Below, one piece after another: positions 44,270-55,249 of a stretch of DNA of 64,000 nt. The DNA comes from Kingdonia uniflora. Taxonomy: Eukaryota > Streptophyta > Magnoliopsida > Ranunculales > Circaeasteraceae. Position numbers and translations under genes: made by a program. Position 1 is the first letter of the stretch, and each line of letters begins with the position of its first letter. The DNA is taken from the NCBI GenBank assembly GCA_014058105.1, contig JACGCM010002657.1:1-64000 (forward strand). The letters are read 5' to 3'. A model generated the notes under the pieces. That model worked only from the letters and a program-made list of their open reading frames with translations. It was not told the origin of the DNA and did not search any database.

Positions 44270-45110
44270 CCAAAAAGTTATAAGGAGGCTTTAGATGTGG
44301 AAGCCAAGAACAAATGGGAGTTTTCTATGGATAATGGGATACAGTCATTATCAGTAAATTGAACTTGGGATTTAGTTCAGTTACCGAAAGGGAAGAGAGT
44401 GTTGCACAACAAGTGGGTATATAGACTAAAGCAGGAATCCGATGGCTCAAGAATATTCAAGGCTAGACTTGTGGTGAAGGGTTTTCATCAGAAAGAATGC
44501 GTTAATTTCGGTGAGATCTTTGCTCAAGTTTTGAAGATGTCTACTATTCGGGTTATGATGAATTAAGTTGCAGTTGAAGATTTACATCTTGAGCAGCTTA
44601 ATTTCATGGAAGAATTTTTTTACGGTAACCTTGATGAAGAAATTTATAAGAAGCAACCAGAAGGGTATTCAGTTTATGGGAAAGAAGATCTTGTGTGTAG
44701 GCCCACGAAGAGTGTATATTGTTTAAAATAAGCGTCGAGATAGTGGTATTTGAAGTTTGAACAATTCATGTCAAGAAATGGTTATTCGAAGAGCAATGTG
44801 GATCATTGTTGTTTTATCAAAACTACTAGGAACTTATATATTATTCAACTTCTGTATATAGATGATATGATGGTAGCAAGTGCCGACATGAGAGAGATTA
44901 TCATGTTAAAAGAATTGTTATCCCTGGAGTTTTCTATGAAGGACTTGGGTACAGCAAAACAAGTTTTTGGTATACGTGTTACAAAGAACAGAAAGCGGCG
45001 AGAATTGATGTTATCTCAAGATGAGTAAATCGACAAAGTACTTAAGCGGTTTATTGTGGATGGTTATAAAGTTGTTATTTCACCATTAGGAGGTCACTTT
45101 AAATTATCAA
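44270..45110 (+). pseudogene. Copia D reverse transcriptase
   Basis: KRVLHNKWVYRLKQESDGS and FKARLVVKGFHQKE open RT. LYIDDMMVAS with both catalytic Asp residues (44861-44866) lies in the 92-codon frame 44750-45028, followed by MKDLGTAKQVFGI. Stops near 44564, 44728 and 45026 break the frame. The YIDD active site is intact. Confidence 0.88.
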
Positions 45111-45227
45111 AGGATTGATTTTCAAAGATGCAAAAGGACCACGATGATATGTGAAAGGTTCATTATCAATCCGCGGTTGGTAGCCTAATATACGCTATAA
45201 CTTGTACGAGACCAGATATTGCCATCC

Positions 45228-45516
45228 AGAAGTTGTACATGTCGTCATGAGTAGTTTGGCTTAAAGGGTCGATGAAAGAGCTTCGTAAAGAACAACATTC
45301 TCCAAAGTTGTATAGTGATAGTCAAAGGGGTATATACTTAGCAAAGAATTTGAATTTTTACTCTAGGACCAAGCACATTAATATTTGATATCATTATATT
45401 ATCTCGCACCTCGAAAATGGTGCGTTGAAGCTCATGAAGATTCATACTGATGTGAATCCGGCCGATATATTTACGAAGGTGGTGACTTTTCAAAAGTTGA
45501 AGACATGTACAACTTT
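45228..45516 (+). repeat. Fold-back segment duplicated from the copia 3' end, inside pol
   Basis: Between RT (ending at TRPDIA) and the start of RNase H (MNNPGKKHW) lies a copy of the RNase H C-terminus and PPT-proximal region, homologous to 61110-61350 (WLKGSMKEL, KLYSDSQ, TKHINI). It opens with AGAAGTTGTACATGTCGTC, the reverse complement of its own last part (GAAGACATGTACAACTT, 45500-45516), so the insert is bounded by an inverted repeat of about 17 bp. About 24 bp of the expected pol sequence is missing at the insertion point. Confidence 0.75.
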
Positions 45517-45524
45517 TGTAGGTA

Positions 45525-45734
45525 TATGAATAATCCAGGCAAAAAGCATTGAAGAGCTGTGAAATGGATATTGAGGTATGGTTACAGGGTTCTCAGATAT
45601 GGCATTTTGTTATGGGGGTTATCAGATATGGTTATAGAGTTTTATTGATTTTGATATGGCGGGTGATATTGATAGGCAAAAGAGCAATAGTGGTATAATA
45701 TTGACATCGGGGAATGGTGTGGTTACATGGGTTT
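45525..45734 (+). pseudogene. Copia D RNase H, first half
   Basis: It reads RYMNNPGKKHW, AVKWILRY and then DMAGDIDRQKSNSGIILTSG with GVVTW, the Asp-bearing first half of copia RNase H. The Tat element interrupts it after GGTTT at 45730-45734. Confidence 0.85.
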
Positions 45735-46230
45735 TGTAGTGGCATATTTTCCTGAAGGAGAATCTGCGTCAATACTTAGTCGTAAGAAGAATATAATATA
45801 AGACTAAACGAACAAGATTTTCGTGGAAAACTCAATAAAAGCTGAGAAAAACCATGACCTCGGGGAGTATTTTGATGAAAAATCTAGTATATTGCTAATT
45901 ATTACAAGTTTTTGAGAGTGATAGTAGGGATTAGGAAGTAAGGATAGTAAATATGCAGATTTTGGCCTATAAATAATCTATTTTCTACCTATATTTATAG
46001 TAGATACAGGCAGTTTACAAAAAGAAAGAAACAATATCCTATTCTGGGGGGGGTGGATGAACTTTGCGGATCTCTAAAAGCTCTTTCTTTGTCAGGCACA
46101 ACGGCTACTTTAGGTAGGTCGAGGACTTGAGGTATTTTCTCGAATACTATCTGTCTTCAATCACGTATGGCTGTCTTCGACTACTCTTTGCCAGCTTACT
46201 CTTGTCAAATTTAGGAAATATGCTACTATA
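45735..46230 (-). repeat. Tat E 3' LTR
   Basis: On + it reads TGTAGTGGCATATTTTCC to GGAAATATGCTACTATA. The outer U3 end TATA is a mutated TACA complement (TGTAGTA expected). It contains CCTATAAATAATC, a TATA-like box on + only. Confidence 0.88.
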
Positions 46231-46243
46231 ATCACCCCATTCT
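46231..46243 (-). other. Polypurine tract of Tat E
   Basis: On the - strand GAATGGGGTGAT directly precedes the 3' LTR. It matches the PPT of the inverted-LTR derivative (TGAATGGGGAGAT). Confidence 0.75.
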
Positions 46244-46529
46244 CGACATAAGTACTTGTGGTTGTGTGGAGAAGAAATTGGAAGCTGAAGAGGTTGCTAA
46301 ATTTTATCACGAGTTGCAGATTGTCATTTCCGAGGTCAAGGTGACTGTATCTGGTCATCTCTTTTCTGAGGAGCAATTAATGCGGTACATTGGACCTTGC
46401 AGATTAAAGTTGGGTATAAATCGACGGTCTCAAGGAGGGCGTTATGGTGGTAGATTATAAGGATGCCGCCCCAAGTGTGGCATAACGCGTCGTCTGAGGA
46501 TGAAGACGGTGAACAACCTGAGGTAAAGC
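46244..46529 (+). other. Tat E post-pol segment left of solo LTR F
   Basis: A + frame from 46266 (64 codons, E/K-rich then RRSQGGRYGGRL) runs antisense to pol. Sequence continuity across the solo LTR (…GAGGTAAAGC then TCTGTCCC at 49086) shows this was one piece. It could be part of the accessory gene's upstream region. No domain was recognised. Confidence 0.35.
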
Positions 46530-49080
46530 TGTAATGACCCGTAATTAATTATTCTTAATATTCACTCTTAATCCAATTCTTAATCTCATTGGCATATTAG
46601 ATTTCTTTCCTTCACGTTAAGTTCCACATTCATTTTCCGCATATACTCATTCATCCATTCTACTCATCCTTTATGCATCCATTTATTCCTTTCTATGGTT
46701 TAGTATTAGATTCATTTAGTAGTTTTGGGCGACTCAGAAGTTTTTTGGAGTTGGAGATGGTTTTGTGGCCTTGGGAGCCTGTAGAAAGTTTGGTAGTGGT
46801 ATTTATGTGTTGTGTGTCTGATTTGGGGTGGTTCCAGTGAACTGTTGGAGTGGCCGGTGGATTTCCGGGGTCGCCCAAGGAAAAAATTCCTTTTTGGGGG
46901 CTTAGGCGTTTTGGTTTCCGAGGGGCGGAAGAGGTGGCGTGTTTACCTTGGGGAACCTTGGTTGGGTTCGCAGAAGTGTTTGTGTGGTGGTGGAGGTGGT
47001 CCGTAGAGTTTCGGGGTGCCCGGGGTGGTCCGTGGTGTCTCCCGGCAATTCCTTAGCTTTTCTGGTAAGTCCAGTTTTTGAACAGACCAGTTTTGTTCGA
47101 ACAGGACTTTGTCTGCTTGAACAAGATCTTCCAGGGATAGTTTTCTTTCATTCCAGCAACATTCTGTTCGAACAAGCCTTGTCCTGTTCGAACAGGATCT
47201 TCCCTGTTCGAACAGAGGCGCAATTTCAGCTGCGTTTGGGTTTATATACTTCATTTCTTCACTCCTTCCCTTTCTCCTCTCCCTAACCTTTTCCTCTCTC
47301 CTCACTCCTAATCCAACCTTCATCTTTGCTCGTGGATTCTTCCTCAGCTTCGCCGCGATCTCTTCTCCTATCCTCGGTAAGTAATACCCTTATTCATTTC
47401 CGTCAATTCCGCTTGATTTGGCTTAGGGTTTGATTTCTAGGGTTTGGATTTTATTCTCGTTTCCTTAAATTGTTGGTTGTTTGTTGTTCCTGGTGTGTGT
47501 TAGATTACTAGGCGTTCCATTTGTTTTTCCGCGGATCGTAGTTGGGTTTCCGGGTTGGTTTTCTGCAGGACTCAGGATTTCCTTCAGGCGAGTTTTCCCT
47601 TCATTTCTAAATTCCTCTACTAGTTAATAGATGTTGATTTGAGTAGTACTCTGAGCATAGAGAAGTTGTGATCAGTTAGGGTTTATTTTCATATTACTTC
47701 TCCGTATAATTGTTAACTCTTTAGTTACTATAGTTACATTGGCTTTGGGTTTTACTAGAAGTTGTTAGTGTAGTTACTAGTAGTTGCATTCCTGTTGTTG
47801 GGTTTAGTCTTCTAGAGACTAAGGTTATTTAGTTGTGATGACGGTTAGGTTGTTATTTCATCGGTTTAGATGGTGCAACCGAGTCATTGGGCATTTTGTT
47901 TAGGATTATTGTCACGCTCTTCTGTAGGTGGTTATCCTATGTTTCTTTGCCGTGTTCACGGTTGTTACATTGTGATCCTCGAGATCTATTGCATATTTTC
48001 AAATCAGGCAAACTCTTTTAACTTATCGAGATCGGATACATAACAAAGCTCTACATTGCTTGACCTCCGATAGGATCGCAGGAGTCCTACATTGGGTTGA
48101 AATAGTAGGTGGGTCCAGGATGGATACTATCATACCTTATAAACCCATCCGGGAGTGTGGGAAGGTATGAGAAAGTATTTACAATCCGGTACAGGGCATA
48201 TCCTTGAGGTTGAAACTCCTCGGAATGAAATACAGTTTGAACATTGGCTCTGTGGGTTGAAAAGCCCGAAACACTTTGATCAAGTGAGTATCTACTAGTT
48301 TGGTCGAGCTTGACAAAAATCGTGCCTATCATATCCCTTTAATAGATCTCTTTAAGCCAATCATGCTAGCGGTTGATCAACCATTAATTATTATAATAGG
48401 ATTACATCACGTTTTCAACATCAACTCATTTAGCATTTAGAACTTAGCACATATCACATCATTGGCATATCATTGCATCTTTCCCTCATTGTCACATTCC
48501 CTCCTTTTCTTATATTCCTTATTCTTACTCTGGTTACTCTTAAATTTCCTTTCTGTTCTTACCACTCAGTTACTTGGATCATGAATCTATTAGTTATTAT
48601 TATTTTACTTTAACTTACTCTACCTGTTTCACTTCACTCTCCTTATCTATATTTGTTTACTAGTATGTTATTTAGACTTGTTGGGTATTCAGTGAGCCGT
48701 GGTTTTGCTCACTCTCATATTGTTCCCCCCTTTCAGAGGTTGAGTAGGTTGAGTTGCTGAGAGCTTCAGCAGTATTTGGAGCAGTTGACGCTGCCGACCA
48801 GTTTTAGTTTAGACTTTTGTTGTTATCTCAGCGTATGTTGTTGTACCATATTTTGGACATTGTATATATTTTTGTCAGATATGTATATATATTTTTTGCT
48901 TCCGCTATGTTGTTATTTCATTTCTTTACTCTGATGATTATTACAATATATGAATAGTCGAGCCAGAATTTGTCTACGGCTTGGTTATTTGTGGGGTAGA
49001 ATCTTTGGATTCCCCGAACTGCACTACTTAAAATCTAGTAATTGGTCAAGCTACCGATTACCAGATTTTAGGGCGTGACA
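46530..49080 (+). mobile_element. Solo LTR F of the chromovirus A family
   Basis: It starts TGTAATGACCCG and ends TTTTAGGGCGTGACA, 2551 bp, flanked by an exact AAAGC duplication (46525-46529 and 49081-49085). The family words TACATAACAAAGCTCTACAT (near 48037) and GAGCCGTGGTTTTGCTCAC (near 48692) are present. It has no internal domain and no PBS, so it is a solo LTR produced by recombination. It inserted into Tat E after Tat E inserted into copia D. Open frames inside (46812-47323) are translations of LTR sequence. Confidence 0.92.
47077..47248 (+). promoter_or_regulatory. Two TTCGAA triplets and TATA box of solo LTR F
   Basis: Words start at 47077, 47096 and 47116 (TTTGAA, TTCGAA, CTTGAA) and at 47167, 47187 and 47207 (all exact within CTGTTCGAACAG-type 12-bp palindromes). 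Spacing is 19-20 bp within triplets and about 90 bp between them. TATATA (47243-47248) follows 31 bp after the last word, and a CT-rich leader follows that. Confidence 0.75.
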
Positions 49081-49085
49081 AAAGC

Positions 49086-51692
49086 TCTGTCCCAAACCGC
49101 TACTTAGTAATTCTTCAATTGATCCTGTTACGGCATGGAGGATGGGAGGAGTTAAAGTCAGTGAAAGTAAGCATGCGCGGATTCCATTAGGGTCATTATG
49201 TAATGTTAAAGATTAGGAAGGGTATCAAATTGGGGGGAAAAGGGGTTATTATATGTAGTGAAGGCAAAGATGTGCTGGCGTATGAGCGTCCAGGGACCTT
49301 GCCGAACAAAGGAGGCTTCTTATAATTTGCTGCTGCCTTACATCTGTTGACGCAGCTCTTAGAAATTCATTGACTTGAGATTCATTAAGTTTCTTAGGAT
49401 ATCGTTGCTCCTGGTGCCAGAAATAATGCCAGATTCTGGTAAAAAGATGCAATAATGTCAGATCCAGGTAAAAAGAAATACAGAGTAATTAGTCCTTTAA
49501 GTCGAATGTAAAGATAGTAGTGCAGTTTGATGTAATGCAATCGAAGGATACAACTTATCGCATGTAATATGTAACAGATTGTCTATTAAATAATTTTTTT
49601 TTTTCGACGTGTGTTTGTGTTTATATGTGTTTTTGTCGACTATGTACTTAATATTTGTCGATGTAAAATGTGAGTAAAGTGAGTGTTGGATTATCTAAAT
49701 AGCTCAAAGTAAAGTTGATTGAGTAGGTCCAGGAATGGATTTCAATGTTGATTGTTTTGACTGTTGAAAATGTATAGTCCAAGGCTAATTAAATGTGTTT
49801 TGTCGACTTTGAATGTAGAGGACTATAAGTATCCTTCGGTGTTTGAAGTGAGAGTTGTTTTGGTTTGATGAAATGGTAAAGAAGAGATCTCAGGTGTCTA
49901 ATGAGGTATATAGCCATGTACAAGTAAAGTATTGGAATATATATGATCGGTACATCGGCTTTCAGAATGTAAATATCCACTTGGAAGATCCTGTGGAACC
50001 TAACTACGATGGAATGAGTGAGGCAGAGGCAAAGAATGCTGAGGAAGATTTTCAGCTTCGGTGCTAATTAAAATATTGGAGTCTGCCTGAACGTGCGGGT
50101 TACATGTCGACTCGTGTGAAGAAGCTGATTAAGAAAGACGATGATGCTGCAGCCAGGGGTTTATAATTTTAATTTGTAAGTTAAAGATGTAATGGTCTAA
50201 TTTGTAGCTTAAAATGAAATAATATTTAAATTTGTTGCTATAATGATGTTGTCGATATTTTATTTTGGAAGTGTTTGTAGAATAAATTTTTGAGTTGGGT
50301 AAATTGTGGAATGTAAGAATGACTAGTATTTGTAATTGTAATGTTTGACTGATATTTGAATTTGAGTTTTGGACGAATGTGTGCCCTAGATATAGGGGTT
50401 TGTAGATTAAATAGAAATTGGGGGGAGGAGATGAGAGTAATTAATTATGGCAAGGTATGTTTCTTTGGGTGAAATTTTGAAGTATAAAGAAAATGATGCG
50501 CAGTATCTTTACGATAAAACTGGGTGTGCAATGTTGAGTATGGATGACCTAAAGGAAGGTTTTTGAGATATGGAAGGTTTGGTGGTACAGTGTAGGGGTT
50601 TATTGGTGTTGAGAAGGCGAACATTCAAAGACTTTGAGAAGAGACGTGTAAGGCATTATGATCGAGTACTTGAACGATCACGAAGTGGAATGGTGAATTG
50701 TCGCGTAGGGTCTATAAATAGTTTGAAGGTGGGTGACTATTCATAATTTACAAACTCTGGGAAAAAAAATTGTCCAGTATGAGTTCACTCTGCTCGTCAC
50801 TTGGATCATTGCTAACAATTGGGAAGGAGTAGATTGCCATGTTGATCGAAAGAGCAAAGCGGGCTAAAGAGAGGGATATAGAAGCAGTGCGTAAACAAGG
50901 TTAATAACTGTGATGATTTTTATTATGTTTCTGCCTTGGTTGTATTTGTAATCATTGGTAGATGTAGATATATATAGTATAATTGTAGAAGGAAGTTGTG
51001 AAGGGTGAGGAAGATTGTGAGTTATATGGGATACGACTGGGGTTAAGATTTGTTGACCAAGGTTGGTCAGTGATTGTTAATGGTGTGTCTCCAATGGAAA
51101 TGGAGTCGTAGTGGTTAATAAAGGGGTTGGGGTGTGGGAGATGTGCGTAATTGGTGGTGAGGGGTGGAGAGAGTGTGGTTTTTGTCGTAGTGAGGATGGC
51201 GCGACTGTAGGGGATCAGTTGGGTTCGCGGTGAGAATGTAGGGATTTTATTTTGAACTAGTTTTGATATGGCTGGAATTTGTACCAAAAAAGGCGATATC
51301 TGTATGTTTGAATGATAGTAATTTTGGCGAGAAACCGTTGAAGTATCTTCGAGAACTTTCGCTATCCTGAAATTGGAGTAAAACACACATTAATGAATTA
51401 CTCGATGTTTATTATTTTACAAATAAAAGCTCATCTAGAACTGAATGTAGCGCAGTAATCGATGTATATGACTTTAGGAAAGAAGTCATATGAGTTGTAT
51501 CGAGAACGGCATGTATTAAAATGAACTGTAATAATGATAGTAGTAGATAGTAAATTGATAATGATGTGTTGGAGAGTAATCCCGACAGCTATGCGAATAT
51601 GAATATATGAACCTATGATCATATATATGTATCAGATATGATAGATACTAGTTGTCGTAAAAATATGTAATCTTATTTACAGGTTCCTTAAA
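49086..51692 (+). other. Tat E post-pol region upstream of the accessory gene
   Basis: This is mostly AT-rich non-coding sequence with TCGA-centred words. Two small + frames are worth noting: 49855-50067 (70 codons, [20 protein letters not shown]) and the interrupted frame 50447-50746, listed separately. The rest, including the - frame 50952-51386, shows no recognisable motif. Confidence 0.45.
50447..50746 (+). pseudogene. 100-codon ORF with one internal stop, antisense to Tat pol
   Basis: The frame starts MARYVSLGEILKYKENDAQY and runs to GSINSLKVGDYS, interrupted only by a TGA at 50564-50566. After the stop it is Arg-rich (LRRRTFKDFEKRRVRHYDR). One stop in 100 codons within decayed DNA suggests it was once coding. 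I do not recognise the family. It shares orientation with the accessory gene downstream and may be an upstream exon or a second antisense ORF. Confidence 0.4.
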
Positions 51693-53822
51693 ATGGTTGA
51701 ACCAATTCAAATTGATGATAAAGATATATACGGGAACCTTGAAGATGTAGTGCCCCTGATAATTGATGTAAGGACTTGTGCACAACAGTTAGATGGTAGA
51801 TATAGGGTGGGGTCGAGTAGTGCAGACATAGACAGTGTGGACCAGTATACGGTGGAACCTACGGTTGTCGAACTATCTGATGAGTAGGCTATAGAGCTAG
51901 ATGTGGATCACGAGCCTCAAGCTAGTAATCGAGAAGGTAGCATGGGTGGGGTGGAAGAAGATTAGGAGGCCTATTATGGAGGGGGACGAAGACGAAAGAA
52001 GTTTTAAGGTTCAAGAAAAAATATGGTATTCCTAGAGATATTAGGCTAGAGGAGTACCAGTAAGATATGATAAACCAGGAAATACTCTTGGATGGGATTC
52101 TGGTTCATCGAGAAAAAATTGAGAAAAGGTTAAAGCTTCCCCTTTGAGCTGACCAGAAAAAGTTGATGAACTTCTTCAATGTAGCATCTGGTCAGTTCAA
52201 TCCAAATATATATGATCTGTTTAGGGTATGAAGGGTAATAAATGGTTGAATCGAGACTAAGGGGAGGATTTGGTAGCAGTCGATGATTTATGTGTGTACT
52301 ACATACTAAAGATGAACCCGAAGAAACAAGGTTATCGTTACTTAGCGAGGTTTCTTAAAAGATTGATGTTTTATGATATGGTGTCAACAGGAGGGCGATA
52401 CAGCGACGTACATTTACTTGTCTATGGGAAATATGAGCTCGACAAGAAGAACTCTAGGGAGCTCTTAAAGAGAAAGACCATTCATCTAGGTTTTTGGTTA
52501 GGTAATTGAATTGTCGATGTTGTAAGTTGTGATTATCTATGAATTTATTGTAATTGTATTGTTATTTATGTGCAGCTTTGAAAGAGGTCAATAGGAACAA
52601 TGAAGTTAAAGAAGAGTTGTACAAGATCAGGAAAGGGTTCTTTAGTTGGATTGACAATCTGGTCATCAACCAAGATCGAGTAAGCACCCTATTCCAGGAG
52701 GCCAGGTTAAAGAGGTCGAGGGCCAAAGGTGCTAAAGTTTCTGTCATCGACGGTATGATGTCGGCGAAGAATTAGAGGGCTGCAGAGGCTAGTCTGCCTT
52801 TGAAAAATCATTTCGCTACTTCCTCATAAGAGGACTACTCGTCAGTCGACAAACGAGGAGGTAGCTGGTACCATTAATCCAGTTATTGTGGTAGATGGGC
52901 GACCTTTACGGGGTGCGGGGAGTGTGCTCCCAAAAAAGAGGAGTGGAGAAACGTCGAAGAATAATTTCATCAAAGAGTCTAAGACTGAAGTTCAGAGGAC
53001 AATGGGCTCATATATGTCTGGGACGGATGCGTTAAAGGTGGAGTTGTATGACTGTTTAGTGGGGACTGAGAGCTTGATTTTGTTTCTGGGCGAGGGCCAG
53101 CAAAATATATCGAAGGTGAGAAAGTTTTCTACTTTGCTTTGATTAAAAAAACTGGTAAGTCATTCGAATACTCAATTTATGAATGTAATGCAGATCAAGA
53201 AGTTGCTGACGGAAGCCAAAGATCACATTGTTGCAGTAGTGATCTAGCAAACCAAGTTCTGGCGTATAGAAATATAGAGAAAGATTTAATCGAGGAGAAG
53301 GATGGGCTGAATGCAAAGCTGAACACCTTTAAGCTGGAAGCAAAAAGGTAAACTATGTTGCTCTTCGTGAAGCGAAGAAAATTTTGAAAAAAAGAAAAAT
53401 TGAAGGCTTTGGCGTTGCAGAAAGTAAACTTTGAGAAGTTTGTAAGGGAGCAGGTTGCTGATGCACGAAAGGCGATGGAGCTGGAACATGGCAAGGTTCT
53501 TGACGAGGTTAGGTCTTAGTTGAATGCAGAGAAGTTAGGGAGATATAAGGAAGTGAGGGCCAATTTTGTAGAGCAATATGCAGAGTTGGAGGTGAGGAAA
53601 AAGTTTTATAAGGGGTTGGCTAAGTTTGGTGGTGTTGTCTTCGATGATTCAAGTTTAGATGATGAAGTGTCAGAGACCCCAGAAGTTTGTGATAAGACGG
53701 ATGTCGTCGAGGATGTGGTGATGATGGAAGCTGATATCTCGTGTTCTAGGGAGCAAGCATATGTTCCTGTTCCAGATGGTTTTCTGAATTTAGATGAAGT
53801 AACATCTTCTCCCGTATTGTAA
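51693..53822 (+). pseudogene. Antisense accessory gene (aORF) of Tat E, transposase_28-like
   Basis: It runs opposite to gag-pol. Part 1 (51693-52501) reads EDVVPLIIDVRTCAQQLDGR, later NFFNVASGQFNPNIYDLF and [20 protein letters not shown], then [19 protein letters not shown]. The pattern G-Q-x-x-P-N ... L-x-x-x-Y-x-L-K-x-N-P ... G-Y-R-Y resembles the plant putative gypsy-type transposon domain (Pfam transposase_28), which I recall being reported for Tat antisense ORFs. Two likely introns are visible: 52502-52575 (AG/GTAATT...TGTGCAG/) and 53116-53193 (AAG/GTGAGA...TGCAG/). Part 3 (53194-53822) is a long coiled coil ending in acidic sequence. Several stops make this copy a pseudogene. The homologue in the inverted-LTR derivative aligns over the first half. 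Confidence 0.7.
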
Positions 53823-54199
53823 AAATTTGTGTAAGCAGTATTATATGTGTGGAAGTATGTAAAATTGGTCAGTGGGACCTAAACAATTTTAATCTTATGG
53901 TATGTTGGATGATGAATATTTATCTTTCGGAGAAATTTTATTTTGAAAACTTGTTGCATATATCTTGTAAATTATGCTAAGTAGTAGATTCGACAAAGTG
54001 ATATGTCGAATGTGATTGTTGATCGTAGCAGATATGTAAGGAACGCTTGTTGGCATGATAAGTGAAAGATGGCCATGAAATGGCAAGTAAGAAGCATGAG
54101 TATCAGATGTGTATCCTTGGATGGATATTTAGATTGAGATTCGAGAAGAACAAGAGTTGTTTATAGTTTGTCCGATAAGTAAGGAATGCGAAGTAGAAT

Positions 54200-55040
54200 A
54201 TTTTGTATTCATATAGTGTTCGCATAATTTGAATGATAGTTTGGATGCATACTTATAAAGTATGAATCGAGATCAATCAAAGATTATACAAAAGATTGAC
54301 ATTCTGATATAAACGCATAATGTATGGGTCAAGATCAACTCAAGATAGTAATGTGATTGATTGTCTGATGCGTACTGATTATGTATGGATCGAAATCAAT
54401 CAAAGATTGTACTGATGGTTGACGTTCTGATGCATACGTATCAAGTTTGGATCGAGGGTAAACCAAGATAGTAAAGATTGATTGTTAGAGGCATACGTAT
54501 AAAGTATGGGTCGAGATCAACTCAAGATAGTAATGATGATTGTCTGATGTATACTTATAAAGTATAGATCGAGATCAATTTAAAATAGTAAGGATGATTG
54601 ATTGTGTGATGGATACTTGTCAAGTATGGATCGAGATCAAGTCAAAATAGTAAGGATGATTTATTGTCTAATGCATACTTGTCAAGTATGGATCGAGATC
54701 AAGTCAAAATAGTAAGGATGATTGATCGTCTGATGAATACTTGTTAAGTATGGATCGAGATCAAGTCAAAATAGTAAGGATGATTGATTGTCTGATGAAT
54801 ACTTGTTAAGTATGAATCGAGATCAAGTCAAAATAGTAAGGATGATTGAATGTCTGATGAATACTTGTTAAGTATGGATCGAGATCAAGTCAAAATAGTA
54901 AGGATGATTGATTGTCTAATGCATACTTGGTAAGTATGGATCGAGGTCAAGTCAAAATAGTAAGGATGATTGATTGTCTGATGCATACTTATTTAGTATG
55001 GATCGAGATCAAGTCAAAATAGTAACGATTAAACTGACAG
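54200..55040 (-). repeat. 62-bp tandem array with a hairpin in each monomer
   Basis: There are thirteen monomers, recognisable by GGATCGAGATCAAGTC-like words starting near 54264, 54325, 54387, 54449, 54508, 54567 and then every 62 bp to about 55002. Each holds a short palindrome, for example CATACTTGTCAAGTATG (7-bp stem, 3-nt loop). The last seven monomers are nearly identical; the first six are diverged. The array sits just behind pol, the place where Tat elements are known to carry and spread satellite repeats. Confidence 0.9.
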
Positions 55041-55249
55041 TAAATTTTTTAAATTTGAATCGATGAAAATGGCTATAGTGTTCTATCTATAAACCAGCTT
55101 TAGGTGGACAATATTCCACAGATATACAAGATGTATTTCATCTTCAGTCATCAGCCAGTAAGTTCTACTATCTATCTTGTCGCTAACAATGTATATCCCC
55201 TCTTAGTTTTCTGATAACTTTCCTGAATTCTTAGGCCAAGTACTATCTT

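Noticed and set aside
46812..47323. Gly/Trp-rich and Arg-rich ORFs inside solo LTR F
   Set aside because: They translate the LTR and its TTCGAA triplets; no homologous frame is kept in LTRs A and B.
54200..55040. CRISPR-like array
   Set aside because: The sequence is clearly a eukaryotic retroelement, the whole 62-bp unit is repeated, and there are no unique spacers.
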